This document shows positions 46,120 through 56,053 of a stretch of DNA of 56,434 bases, piece by piece; the stretch's first letter is position 1, and every line of letters begins with the position of its first letter. The stretch lies in the NCBI GenBank assembly GCA_903845295.1, contig CAIMWV010000010.1:1-56434 (forward strand). Reading direction: 5' to 3'. Made by a program: the position numbers and the translations under genes. A model generated the notes under the pieces. The model was not told the origin of the DNA and did no database searches. It saw only the letters and a list, made by a program, of their open reading frames with translations. The stretch is from Candidatus Staskawiczbacteria bacterium (GTDB taxonomy: Bacteria; Patescibacteriota; Minisyncoccia; Minisyncoccales; Staskawiczbacteraceae).

Positions 46120-47025
46120 TTAGCGCCCTTTTTGCTCTTTTTTAAGGCTCCATTTATACCAGGAAACCAACAGGGGGCTGGCTATGAAAATCGAGGAATA
46201 TGCTCCTGAAGTTATACCTATAATCAGGGTCAGCGCAAAATATTTAAGAGTTTCTCCCCCTAAAAAGTAAAGTGAAACCAACACAAATTCTACCGTCAAA
46301 ACCGTACTGATTGACCTGCCCAGTGTTTGGGTCAAACTCCAGTTCACCGTATCCTCAAATTGCCCCATTCCCCTCCTTAAAATGTTCTCCCTGATCCTGT
46401 CAAAAATAACAATTGTATCGTGCACGGAAAAACCTAAAATCGTCAGCAATGCCGCAACAATCGGTATTGTTATTTCAATATTGTAAAGTTTTCCCAAGAT
46501 TGAAAAGATTCCGATCGGAACCAGTACATCATGGAATAATGCTATCAAAGAAGTAATTCCGTATTTCCACGAAGAAACCGGCTTTGAAACTTTCCGGAAG
46601 GCAAAAGCGATATACAAAGTGATGGCCACCAGCGCCAAAGCAATTGCCAATTCCGTTTTATTCCTCAATTCCTGCCCGATTGACGGCCCGATATACTGAA
46701 AGCTCTTCTCTACAGTCGGATTTAGCTTGTTCAGAGCGATTAATATCTGTTGGTGAGTTGCTTCGTCAACGCCTTTAAATTGCAAAATGGCCCCATTAGA
46801 TCCTGTCGGCTGGACTGTTATTTCTCCCAGATTAAAACTCTTCAAGGCGCTTTGTATTGCATCGTTTGACGGAGTTTTCTGAAAATTAACTTCCATATTG
46901 CTTCCGCCGGCAAACTCAATCCCAAATTTCAATCCGAACATGGACAGAGAAACAATTGCAGCAATAATCAAAAGGCCTGAAAAAATGTAGTAAATAACTG
47001 AATACTTTGTAAAATTAAATTGCAT
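46120..47025 (-). CDS. secF: Protein translocase subunit SecF
   Basis: FGIEFAGGSNMEV; FSVHDTIVIFDRIREN. Confidence 0.95.
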   Translation of the reverse strand: MQFNFTKYSVIYYIFSGLLIIAAIVSLSMFGLKFGIEFAGGSNMEVNFQKTPSNDAIQSALKSFNLGEITVQPTGSNGAILQFKGVDEATHQQILIALNKLNPTVEKSFQYIGPSIGQELRNKTELAIALALVAITLYIAFAFRKVSKPVSSWKYGITSLIALFHDVLVPIGIFSILGKLYNIEITIPIVAALLTILGFSVHDTIVIFDRIRENILRRGMGQFEDTVNWSLTQTLGRSISTVLTVEFVLVSLYFLGGETLKYFALTLIIGITSGAYSSIFIASPLLVSWYKWSLKKEQKGR

Positions 47026-47031
47026 AGTTTT

Positions 47032-48453
47032 CTACAGAATCCATTTAGCTTTTTCGGCCCACTTGCCGACAAAAACCATCAAGAATATTCTCGTTATAAA
47101 TATTGCTGAAAACAAGCTTACAATAATGCCCAATGCCAATGTAAAAGCGAATCCTTTGATAAACGAAGTCGCCACAAAAAATAAAATTGCGCAGACAATC
47201 AATGAGTTAAAGTTGCTATCGCGAATTGACGGCCAGGCCCGTTTAAATCCCTCATCAATTGCCTGTGATAATCCTTTGCCCGATTTTATTTCCTCTTTCA
47301 TCCTGGCAAATATCAAAATATTGGCGTCAACCGCCATACCGATGGAAAGAATAAAACCTCCGATGCCGGCTAAGGTTAATGTTACAGGAATCAACTTAAA
47401 TATGGCTAAAGTCAGCGCTACGTATATCACAAGGGCAAGGGATGCGAGCAACCCCGGAAAGCGGTAAAACACCACCATAAAAATAACTACTGCTAAAAGG
47501 CCGTATATGCCTGCTAAAAGCGATTTTTGAAGGGATACCGAGCCGAGGGTGGGCCCTACTGTTTCTTGAGAAATCGGGCTTCCAATTTTAACCGGCAGAG
47601 CTCCGGAGTTCAGTCTTGAAGCAATAGAGTTGGCGGTCTGGCTTGACATATCTCCGGTAATAACTGCCTTTCCACCGGTAATTTTATCTTGCACAATCGG
47701 AGCATACAAATCCTGATTATCAATTTTCCCATCGCCGTTTGTATCTATAATAGAAGCCCCGTCCAAAAAAATTGCCAGTGGTTTTTTGATGTTCCTGGCT
47801 GTAATATCTGCAAAAATTTGGGCTCCTGCATCGTTAAACTGCAATTGGATCTGGGGCTTATAAGTTGTCTGGTCAAAAACAATAGTTGCTTTTGTCAAAT
47901 ATTTTCCGGTCAAATCAGTCGGCTTAAAATAAGGATTTTGCAAAGCCAGCTGCCAATCTTTAACTTTTGTAATATCTTGTTTTGCGGCTTCTGCTGCCTG
48001 AACTTGTTTTATAACATCTAAAATTTGCTTGGTTTCCTCGGCAGCTCTTTCTTCGTCAAATTCCAAATATGGAGTCTGGCCGATCATTTGTATCGCCTGC
48101 TGGACATCTGTGACTCCCGGCAACTCAACTGTTAATCTGTCTGTTCCCTGAATTTGCACAACCGGCTCGGAAACTCCGAACATATTGACCCTTCTTTCAA
48201 TCACATCTCTCAGCCCGGACATAGCTGCAGATTTGTCAGTAACCGTGCTTAAATCTGCCTGATAAACCAAACTGACTCCGCCCTGCAAATCGAGGCCCAG
48301 AATATATGGTTTCTCGGGAAAATGCGGGAGAGTCCATGACAGCTTATGATTTAAAAAGTCAACCCCTTTATTGAAATGATTAGGGTATGCAAAAATTCCG
48401 GCCAAAACAGCCAGAATCAAAACGCCGATAAAAATATAATATTTCTGCTGCAT
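47032..48453 (-). CDS. secD: Protein translocase subunit SecD
   Basis: LGLDLQGGVSLVYQ; IGMAVDANILIFARMKEE. Confidence 0.96.
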   Translation of the reverse strand: MQQKYYIFIGVLILAVLAGIFAYPNHFNKGVDFLNHKLSWTLPHFPEKPYILGLDLQGGVSLVYQADLSTVTDKSAAMSGLRDVIERRVNMFGVSEPVVQIQGTDRLTVELPGVTDVQQAIQMIGQTPYLEFDEERAAEETKQILDVIKQVQAAEAAKQDITKVKDWQLALQNPYFKPTDLTGKYLTKATIVFDQTTYKPQIQLQFNDAGAQIFADITARNIKKPLAIFLDGASIIDTNGDGKIDNQDLYAPIVQDKITGGKAVITGDMSSQTANSIASRLNSGALPVKIGSPISQETVGPTLGSVSLQKSLLAGIYGLLAVVIFMVVFYRFPGLLASLALVIYVALTLAIFKLIPVTLTLAGIGGFILSIGMAVDANILIFARMKEEIKSGKGLSQAIDEGFKRAWPSIRDSNFNSLIVCAILFFVATSFIKGFAFTLALGIIVSLFSAIFITRIFLMVFVGKWAEKAKWIL

Positions 48454-48522
48454 TTAGATATGAGTGTCAGTTAAAAAGTATTTTTTAGTATAGCTCTACG
48501 TCCTGAAATAGTCAACTCTTAC

Positions 48523-48999
48523 CTATAATTTTTCCAATAGCTTCAATTCCAATTTGCCGGTTTCTGTATTATAAACGGCGAATGCAGGCTTGTAAAACTG
48601 GCCTGCCAGTTCGCCCGGGTTTATCAGATGACATTTTTTTCCTTCGGCTCCGCTCAGGACAAGTTCGTCCCATGGCCTGTGCGTATGGCCATAAAAAACC
48701 AAATCAAATTTTCCTGACTGGGCCAGTTTCTTTGCCATATCCGGGAAATGGCAAAAGGCAATTTTCTTACCGCCAAACTCTAATTCCATTTTTTCCGGCA
48801 AATCTAAATTATAATCCGCATTTCCTTTTACAAACTTTATTTCCCCGTCAAAATATTTTTTGGCATCGTCAATTGTTTCCTGGCCTGAAATGTCTCCGCA
48901 ATGCAAAATCAGCCGGATCTTCTCTTTCATTATCCAATCTATTGCCTTCTTAAAATTCACCCAATTATTATGCGTATCCGAAATAACCGCTATTTTCAT
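48523..48999 (-). CDS. YfcE/MJ0936-type metallophosphoesterase
   Basis: ISDTHNN, LHCGDISG, KGNADYN, YGHTHRP, INPGE. Confidence 0.93.
   Translation of the reverse strand: MKIAVISDTHNNWVNFKKAIDWIMKEKIRLILHCGDISGQETIDDAKKYFDGEIKFVKGNADYNLDLPEKMELEFGGKKIAFCHFPDMAKKLAQSGKFDLVFYGHTHRPWDELVLSGAEGKKCHLINPGELAGQFYKPAFAVYNTETGKLELKLLEKL
48641..48662. repeat. REP-like repeat in frame inside the phosphoesterase gene
   Basis: ccttcggctccgctcaggacaa, encoding LVLSGAEG. Confidence 0.65.
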
Positions 49000-49064
49000 G
49001 ACTCATCAAGAATTATTTTGTCTTTGAATTTTCCGCGCTCTTCTGACTTATTATTTTTAACTTT

Positions 49065-49301
49065 TTACAATTCTTTTTTATCAAATTTTTTATAATCTAA
49101 AATCGCATTAATAACCTCCAAAATATCCGCCATCTCTTCTATGCTTTCGGCCTTCATGAATTCATTTACCTCTTCCTGTAATTTTTCCTTCAGTTTCTGC
49201 CGATATTCAGCATCATCTGCAATATGAGTTACAGGAATTCTGCCTTTGCTTTTGATTATTTCGGGAATCTTATCCCTGACTAATTTGTTGTATTTAGTCA
49301 T
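49065..49301 (-). CDS. MazG/PRA-PH-like pyrophosphohydrolase (short)
   Basis: [46 protein letters not shown]. Confidence 0.85.
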   Translation of the reverse strand: MTKYNKLVRDKIPEIIKSKGRIPVTHIADDAEYRQKLKEKLQEEVNEFMKAESIEEMADILEVINAILDYKKFDKKEL

Positions 49302-49818
49302 ATATATTAATCCAATATCTAAGTTTTATTTTCCCCGAATCTTTTCCCGAATCTGCCTTTACTTTGCTTTCAAATATCCCACCATTTTTCTCTATTATCT
49401 TCTTTGAACCGATATTGTCTTCATTGCAGGTTACCAATACTTTCTTGATTCCCAATTGTTCTGATTTCTTTAACGCCAGAGCTAAAATTTTTGCCCCATA
49501 TCCTTTTTTTCTTTCTGACGGCCTGATTTCATAACCTATATGCCCGCCGTATTTCCTCAACAACTCTGTCAGCTTATGCCTTATCGAAACTTTGCCGATA
49601 AACTTATCTCCGTCAACAAGCCAATAAACGCTGGCCGGGACATAGCCATTGGGCAGGTCTCTCCCTTTTTCCTGGTTTTTTAACAGCTTTATATAAGCCG
49701 GGAAATTATCTCTCAGCCCTTTTAATGTATCATCTTGACGATCTTCTATTTTAAACTCTTCCTGGGCTTCTAAAAAACTTTTTTTGTATTTTATATTTGG
49801 TTTTACCAGCCTGACCAT
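49294..49818 (-). CDS. GNAT family N-acetyltransferase
   Basis: [57 protein letters not shown]. Confidence 0.9.
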   Translation of the reverse strand: MVRLVKPNIKYKKSFLEAQEEFKIEDRQDDTLKGLRDNFPAYIKLLKNQEKGRDLPNGYVPASVYWLVDGDKFIGKVSIRHKLTELLRKYGGHIGYEIRPSERKKGYGAKILALALKKSEQLGIKKVLVTCNEDNIGSKKIIEKNGGIFESKVKADSGKDSGKIKLRYWINIYD

Positions 49819-49844
49819 ATTATTTATATTATTTATCGATATAT

Positions 49845-50291
49845 TTAACTCTTGGAATTTCTGAGACTGTCTGACGACTTCAATTTTTCTTTGATTCCCG
49901 GCTCTTCAAGCAACATTTTTAAAGGAAGTATCAATGGTTGAGGCAAGTTATTCAGATTAAACCATCCAATTTTTTCACATTTATCAGGTTCCATAATCTT
50001 CGGCGTTCCTAAAATCCCTTTTGCCAAAACTTCTATAGTTACATAATGTTTTTCCGGAGAAAAAATAGTATTGAGGGTTGCCAGCATTTCAATATTTTCT
50101 AAATCCAAACCGACTTCTTCTTTTAATTCCCTTCTGACGCATTCTAAAAAGCTTTCCCCCATTTCCAGATGGCCGCCCACCGACGCCCATGTCCCGCCCT
50201 CATGGTTTCCCTTTCTCAGCATCAAAAAAATCTGGTGCTTATCGTTAACAATATTAATTCCCATTCCAACTTTTGGCCTATTTTTTTCCAT
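49845..50291 (-). CDS. Nudix hydrolase
   Basis: GGHLEMGESFLECVRRELKEEVGLDL. Confidence 0.93.
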   Translation of the reverse strand: MEKNRPKVGMGINIVNDKHQIFLMLRKGNHEGGTWASVGGHLEMGESFLECVRRELKEEVGLDLENIEMLATLNTIFSPEKHYVTIEVLAKGILGTPKIMEPDKCEKIGWFNLNNLPQPLILPLKMLLEEPGIKEKLKSSDSLRNSKS

Positions 50292-50292
50292 T

Positions 50293-51168
50293 TTACTTAC
50301 CAGTAACGCAATTATTAAAAATATTCACTTGATTATTATATTTTGCAATAGCTTCTTTAATTTGCCCTACCAATAAATTATACTTTTCGACCAATTGATT
50401 ATAATCATCCGCCATTTGGCCGTAACCTGCGGAGTTTTGGTTTGCATTGTCAAGCTGTGTTTTCTTATTATTAATCTGCGAAGAAAATATTTCAAGTTGC
50501 GATTCGGCTGAATCAATCCCATTTTTTAAGTTAGTATCCGGCTGGACGCACGCGGCCGATGGAAACCCGAATTCCTGCACGCCAATCAAAACTGTTTGGC
50601 CCTTATAAGTTCCTTTAATTATGGCAACGCCGATTTCCGTGTATCTGTTGTTTAAGATATTCGCCCTATGCCCGGGGCTTGCCATCCAATCGTCAACGAC
50701 TTCCTTTTCCGATGAAAAATTCCCTAAAATTAAATTTTCTCCCTCAACAATATAATCATAACCGAAACCTTGCACCAATTTTCCCGGATCAACGCCAGAT
50801 GGCGAGACGTGCTCAAAATACTGCTTTGAAAACATATCATTGGCTTTGGCCGAAGCTGCCCCATCAAGTTTTATATTTTCTTTTAATGCCAACAAGTTCC
50901 CGTTTTCCTGCCTTTGCAAATTTGTTTCTGCAATAATCCGGCTTTGCAACAAGACAACCGACTTTGCCGCGCCCCCGATATTCAAGGGAGGCGGTGTCAA
51001 TATTTCTTTCTCGACCTGCTTCAATGTTGAGCCAATATCTGTTTTTTTCAAGCTTTGTACGCCCTTGTTGAAACTATTATAAAATTTTACGGCATCATCC
51101 TTAAAGTAAATCCCCGCTCCCAAAGCCGCAATTATCAAAATAAAAATTATACTTTTAGATACCTTCAT
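50293..51168 (-). CDS. CAP (SCP/PR-1) domain protein, membrane anchored, coiled-coil C-term
   Basis: FSKQYFEHVSPSGVDPGKLVQGFGYDYIVEGENLILGNFSS...DDWMASPGHRANILNNRYTEIGVAI. Confidence 0.92.
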   Translation of the reverse strand: MKVSKSIIFILIIAALGAGIYFKDDAVKFYNSFNKGVQSLKKTDIGSTLKQVEKEILTPPPLNIGGAAKSVVLLQSRIIAETNLQRQENGNLLALKENIKLDGAASAKANDMFSKQYFEHVSPSGVDPGKLVQGFGYDYIVEGENLILGNFSSEKEVVDDWMASPGHRANILNNRYTEIGVAIIKGTYKGQTVLIGVQEFGFPSAACVQPDTNLKNGIDSAESQLEIFSSQINNKKTQLDNANQNSAGYGQMADDYNQLVEKYNLLVGQIKEAIAKYNNQVNIFNNCVTGK

Positions 51169-51626
51169 TGCATTTTTAAATTTTGAAGTATCTTAAATCC
51201 CTTTTTGATTGAGCGTATCTCGGGATCCTTCTCTCCTTTTTCTTTGGAAAATATAAGTTTTAGTTCATTCTCGGCTATCCATAAAAAACTGGCGTGATCG
51301 AGCCGATTTATTTTTACATTCTCTATCGGTTCTTCAAATGTAGCGAAATAAATTTTTTCAATTACAGGGGTATCAGTGGTATAAGAAAATTCATCAAATT
51401 GATCAGCGACAACAATATGCATGCCTAATTCTTCTAAAATTTCCCGCTTAAGCCCATCTATAGGATCTTCTCCAGATTCAATGTGCCCGCCGGGCAACTC
51501 ATAGACTCCTGGCATAAAAGTTTTCGTATCAGCTCTCTTGGCTACAAAAACTCTTTCGACACCATCAAAATTATGATGTATAAATGCACAGGCCGTTACA
51601 GTTTGGCTATTATTTTTATTTTCCAT
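51165..51626 (-). CDS. Nudix hydrolase
   Basis: GGHIESGEDPIDGLKREILEELGM. Confidence 0.92.
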   Translation of the reverse strand: MENKNNSQTVTACAFIHHNFDGVERVFVAKRADTKTFMPGVYELPGGHIESGEDPIDGLKREILEELGMHIVVADQFDEFSYTTDTPVIEKIYFATFEEPIENVKINRLDHASFLWIAENELKLIFSKEKGEKDPEIRSIKKGFKILQNLKMQ

Positions 51627-52455
51627 GGCATTTTTTATACTTCTTGCCAGATATCAGATTATTGTTAATTTCTTCAATTGTTTTATGCAATTTAAGATCA
51701 ACTCCGATGCTATCAGCAAAACATATTATGGCCCTTGTGTCTTTCGGCAGGCATTTCCCGCCGTAGCCCCTGTAACCGTCAAAAAATATATCTAAGTGGG
51801 AATCGCCTATCCTATTATCAGCCGCAACAATTTCTTTTACCGTCTCATAACCAATCCCTGATTTTTTGCACAAATCATACATTTGGTTGGCAAAAACCAC
51901 TTTAGATGCCAAAAATGTATTTATAAAATATTTTACCATTTCAGCGTCTCGTGCGCTTACTATTTTTTTGAAGGGGGCATCGGGCAATATTCTTAAAATA
52001 TCTCCGGCAACTTCCCGGCTTTTTGAAGTAAAGCCTACTATCTGCTTATCGGGAAATTTCATGTCATTTTTTGCATTACGCTCCGTCAAAAATTCCGGAT
52101 TAAACAAAACTTTATGGCCGGGATATTTCTTTTGCAATTTTTCCGTTGTGCCAGGGAGAACAGTTGATTTTATAATCACTATCTTCTCGCCTGAAATATT
52201 TTTGCAGGCATCCTCGACATAAGATAAATCAAAACCGTTCTTTTTATCAAACGGAGTCGGCACGCATATAAAAATCACGTCTGCTTTATTTACTTTAACC
52301 AAAGATCCTCTCCCGTTTTTATCATAAACAAAAAGCGGCGCGCCCTTTTCTTTAAAATAATTTTCCAATGCTCCGCCCACGGTTCCCAACCCGATTATGC
52401 CTATGCTATATTTTTTAGAATTCATTGCCATGGCATTTTTTATTTTTCTGGCCAA
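51616..52455 (-). CDS. UDP-glucose/nucleotide-sugar dehydrogenase-like protein lacking the C-terminal domain
   Basis: GIIGLGTVGGAL, STVLPGTTEKL, FNPEFLTERNA, GYGGKCLPKDTRAI. Ends SGKKYKKCHGK. Confidence 0.88.
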   Translation of the reverse strand: MARKIKNAMAMNSKKYSIGIIGLGTVGGALENYFKEKGAPLFVYDKNGRGSLVKVNKADVIFICVPTPFDKKNGFDLSYVEDACKNISGEKIVIIKSTVLPGTTEKLQKKYPGHKVLFNPEFLTERNAKNDMKFPDKQIVGFTSKSREVAGDILRILPDAPFKKIVSARDAEMVKYFINTFLASKVVFANQMYDLCKKSGIGYETVKEIVAADNRIGDSHLDIFFDGYRGYGGKCLPKDTRAIICFADSIGVDLKLHKTIEEINNNLISGKKYKKCHGK

Positions 52456-52889
52456 CCAAACTCAATATATTTTTGTCCATTTAAATAACAATCTATTGCA
52501 CTGCGGATATACAAGATAGTATTTGATGGCAAATTATCTAGCGGAAACCAGGACAAGTCATCGCATTTATTTGGCTCCATATTTTTTATTTCTCCTTTCC
52601 AATCTTTTGCAACAAAAAACAAATCAATTCTTTCATGATCTCCGTGCCAGCGATGCATTGTTAAAACCAATTCCAGATTGTCCGTCTTCAGTTTTACTCC
52701 CGCCTCTTCAAAAGCTTCTCTGACCATTGCGTTTTTCATGGTTTCTCCGCCGTCGGCATGGCCGGCCACTAAACCGTATTTTCCATCTTCAAACCCGGTT
52801 TGGAACCTCCGAAGCAATAAAATTTTTTGTTCTTTGATAAAAAGCGCATAAACCGAGGGAATTAACTTGAATCTTTCTTTTACCGCCAT
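52440..52889 (-). CDS. Nudix hydrolase
   Basis: AGHADGGETMKNAMVREAFEEAGVKL. Confidence 0.92.
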   Translation of the reverse strand: MAVKERFKLIPSVYALFIKEQKILLLRRFQTGFEDGKYGLVAGHADGGETMKNAMVREAFEEAGVKLKTDNLELVLTMHRWHGDHERIDLFFVAKDWKGEIKNMEPNKCDDLSWFPLDNLPSNTILYIRSAIDCYLNGQKYIEFGWPEK

Positions 52890-52890
52890 A

Positions 52891-55365
52891 TTATTTTTTC
52901 TCCCTCATTAGTTTTTTATGCTCTTCAGTATTCAACATCCCGCATTTCTTATATTTCTTGCCGGAGCCGCACGGACAGAGGTCATTTCTGCCGATTTCTT
53001 TTTTACCGGCCTGCCCTGAGCCCGGCGAACGGGATTCAACAGCGCGAGACTGCGGAGTTGGTTTTTGACGAACCTGCAGGCCGGCTTTCAGGATATTTTC
53101 TGCGATATCAGCGTCAATGGTTGCCAGCAGCTGTCCGAATGCTTTATGCCCCTCATTTTTATATTCAACCAAAGGATCCCTGCCCGAATAAGCCCTCAAT
53201 CTCACAGAATCCCTTATGTGATCCATATAAGACAGGTGTTCCTGCCAAAGCATATCCAAAACACGCAAACAAACAAATTTTTCCACTTGTTTCATATTTT
53301 CAGCTCCCAATTCTTTCTCTTTTTTGCCGTACTCTTCTGGCGAAAGCCCGGCTTTCGCGAAAATTTCCAAAACTTTTTCCTTCAAATCAGAAGTTCCCAA
53401 AAATTCTTTTCTTTTTTTATAAATAATTTCCCTGTGCTTATTCAAAACATCGTCATACTCCAACAGGTGGTGGCGCGAGTCAAAATTGAATCCCTCAATT
53501 TTCTCTTGTGCCGACTCAATGGCGCCCGAAATCATTCCTGCTTGTATAGGCTCGTCTTCAGGAATTTTCAAGGCAGTCATCAAAGATTTTATCCTGTCTC
53601 CACCGAAAATCCTCATTAAATCATCTTCCAGTGAAACAAAAAATTGCGTTGATCCCTGATCTCCCTGCCTGCCGGATCTTCCTCTAAGCTGGTTATCAAT
53701 TCTCCTTGCGTCGTGCCTTTCGGTTCCCATAACATGCAAACCGCCCAATTCCTGGACCATTTTAGCTTCCTCGGGACTGGACGGATTGCCGCCTAAAATA
53801 ATATCCACGCCCCTGCCCGCCATATTTGTTGCAATCGTTACGGCTCCCTTTTTTCCTGCCTGGGCTATGATTTCACCTTCCCTTTCGTGGTTTTTAGCAT
53901 TTAAAATATTGTGGGGAATGCCTTTCGTTTCCAATAATTTTCCTAAATACTCGTTCCTTTCAACAGACCTTGTGCCGACTAAAATCGGCTGGCCTTTTTT
54001 ATGGAGTTCCTCAATTTCTTTTATGGCCGCAGAGAACTTTCCGGCTTCTGTTTTAAAAACTTTGTCGGAAAAATCCTTTCTTACCAGGGATTTGTGCGGA
54101 GGAATTGCAACAACCTCCAGTTTGTAAACTTTATCAAATTCTTCGGCGGAAGTCAGCGCGGTTCCTGTCATGCCGGCCAGCTTTTTGTACATCCTGAAAT
54201 AATTTTGGAAAGTGATTGTTGCCATTGTTATAGATTCCGGCCTTACAACAACCCCTTCTTTCGCCTCCACTGCCTGATGCAGTCCCGCTGACCACCGGCG
54301 TCCGGGCAAAATTCTGCCGGTGAATTCGTCAATAATCAAAATCTCCCCGTTTTTTACGGTGTAATCCCTGTCTTTCAAAAATAACGCTTTGGCTTTCAGC
54401 GCAGATTCCAATTGGTGGGTTGTTATGATATCGTTGTCCAACCAGGGATCGAATCCCAGGCTTTTTACAACCCTGTTCTGCCCTTGGTCTGTGAAAGTGA
54501 CTGATTTTGCTTTCTCATCAAGCTCATAATCAATGCCTTTTTCCAAGGGAGATATAACTCTTGCAAAAGTATAATATTTTTCGGTTGCTTCCTCCGCCTC
54601 GCCGGAAATTATTAAAGGCACCCTTGCTTCATCAATTAAAATTGAATCGACTTCATCAACAACAACAAAATTAAAACCGCGCTGGACTTCCTGATTTCTT
54701 TCGTAGACCATATTATCTCTCAAATAATCAAACCCGAATTCATTATTGGTTCCATAAGTAATATCAGCCGCATATGCTTCTTTCCTTGAAACCGGCTTTA
54801 GATAATTCTGGACCACCTTGAAATTTCCCATTGTGTCCCTTTCCTTGTCTTTCTCTTCATTTTTATAATTAGCGTCATAAACGTATCCTGATTCGTTTAC
54901 AATGCATCCTGCAGACAGCCCCAGAGCGTCATAAACCTGCCCCATCCAAACCATATCTCTTTTGGCCAGATAGTCGTTTACCGTAACAACGTGCACCCCA
55001 AGGCCCAATAATGCGTTTAAATAGGCAGGTAGAGTGGCTGACAGGGTTTTGCCCTCGCCTGTTTTCATCTCTGCAATTTTGCCCTGATGCAGGACGATTC
55101 CGCCTATCATTTGCACGTCAAAATGCCGCTGGTTTAAGGTTCTTTTTGAAGCTTCGCGGACCAACGCAAAAGCCGCAGGAAGAATATCTTCCAAGGTTTC
55201 TCCTTTCGCTAATCTTTCTTTAAATTCTTTTGTTTTTTCTTTTAATTGCTCGCCTGAAAGTTTTTCAAATTCCGGTTCAAAAGAATTTATTTTTTCTATT
55301 ATGGGATTTAACCCTTTTACAAACTTTTCATTAGGATCCCCAAAAATTTTAGATAAAATTGACAT
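52891..55365 (-). CDS. secA: Preprotein translocase ATPase SecA with SEC-C motif
   Basis: EMKTGEGKTLSATLPAYLNAL, DEVDSILIDEARVPLIISG, C-term CPCGSGKKYKKCG. Confidence 0.98.
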   Translation of the reverse strand: MSILSKIFGDPNEKFVKGLNPIIEKINSFEPEFEKLSGEQLKEKTKEFKERLAKGETLEDILPAAFALVREASKRTLNQRHFDVQMIGGIVLHQGKIAEMKTGEGKTLSATLPAYLNALLGLGVHVVTVNDYLAKRDMVWMGQVYDALGLSAGCIVNESGYVYDANYKNEEKDKERDTMGNFKVVQNYLKPVSRKEAYAADITYGTNNEFGFDYLRDNMVYERNQEVQRGFNFVVVDEVDSILIDEARVPLIISGEAEEATEKYYTFARVISPLEKGIDYELDEKAKSVTFTDQGQNRVVKSLGFDPWLDNDIITTHQLESALKAKALFLKDRDYTVKNGEILIIDEFTGRILPGRRWSAGLHQAVEAKEGVVVRPESITMATITFQNYFRMYKKLAGMTGTALTSAEEFDKVYKLEVVAIPPHKSLVRKDFSDKVFKTEAGKFSAAIKEIEELHKKGQPILVGTRSVERNEYLGKLLETKGIPHNILNAKNHEREGEIIAQAGKKGAVTIATNMAGRGVDIILGGNPSSPEEAKMVQELGGLHVMGTERHDARRIDNQLRGRSGRQGDQGSTQFFVSLEDDLMRIFGGDRIKSLMTALKIPEDEPIQAGMISGAIESAQEKIEGFNFDSRHHLLEYDDVLNKHREIIYKKRKEFLGTSDLKEKVLEIFAKAGLSPEEYGKKEKELGAENMKQVEKFVCLRVLDMLWQEHLSYMDHIRDSVRLRAYSGRDPLVEYKNEGHKAFGQLLATIDADIAENILKAGLQVRQKPTPQSRAVESRSPGSGQAGKKEIGRNDLCPCGSGKKYKKCGMLNTEEHKKLMREKK
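53009..53036. repeat. REP-like repeat in frame in the secA linker before SEC-C
   Basis: ggcctgccctgagcccggcgaacgggat, encoding SRSPGSGQAG. Confidence 0.6.
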
Positions 55366-55500
55366 AGGTTATATATCTTTTTATAGCTTTTTTAGTGTCT
55401 TTTGTAAACCTTGTACAGAATTGCCTGGAACGAAGCTTAATTATTGCCAGACTTTCCTAATTATGATAGGTTTAAAATAGAACCTTAGGAGGGAAAAATC

Positions 55501-55926
55501 ATGCCGATTTGCCAACATGTCGTATCACGCATGTTGTGGGGCGGCAGCGTCCGTCCCCCAGACCAGCCATGCACCGAAGAAGCAGCGGCTCTCGTCGCTG
55601 TACCTGGCCATCCCGAAGGGATTCATGTTTGCAGAAATCATTTTGAGCAGTGGGCGGTAATATATCGCCCCAAAAAATGCGCCAAATGCGGCGACCCTCT
55701 TGGCGGTCCCCACGGCGGTTCAAAGACTGATTTTTGGGACGAGGTTTGGCCATACCAAATGAAGGTCAAGGGCGTCCTTCACCTCGTCTGTCTTTGGTGT
55801 TATGTGCCGATGCTCTCAACGGCAATGAGTTCAGAGACTGCGGCAATGGCATCGACAGAATTGCCCGACGGAATGCTCGGAGTAGATAAAGGCGACAACC
55901 TTTCCCTTGAGATTCCAATCCGGTAG
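55501..55926 (+). CDS. Small protein of unknown function with a CxxC motif
   Basis: Strong RBS (taggaggg) before ATG; MPICQHVV...HVCRNHFEQW...KCAKCGDPLGG...LVCLWC. Confidence 0.65.
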   Translation: MPICQHVVSRMLWGGSVRPPDQPCTEEAAALVAVPGHPEGIHVCRNHFEQWAVIYRPKKCAKCGDPLGGPHGGSKTDFWDEVWPYQMKVKGVLHLVCLWCYVPMLSTAMSSETAAMASTELPDGMLGVDKGDNLSLEIPIR

Positions 55927-56017
55927 ATATCGGATTGGTAATTTAGAAGATCGCGACAATCTTTGTCCGGTCAATCAGCGAAGCCACAGGTTTCGCTTTT
56001 TTATTTATTTTTTTACT

Positions 56018-56051
56018 AAAAAACCACCTCGACAAAAGGGTGGCTTTTTTA
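56018..56051. terminator. Intrinsic terminator
   Basis: aaaaaaccacctcgacaaaagggtggctttttt. Confidence 0.75.
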
Positions 56052-56053
56052 AG

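Noticed and set aside
50285-50330. Another secA-tail vestige at the CAP gene end (CTGGTAAGTAAAATGG)
   Set aside because: Similarity to the SEC-C tail is too short and imperfect to separate from chance.
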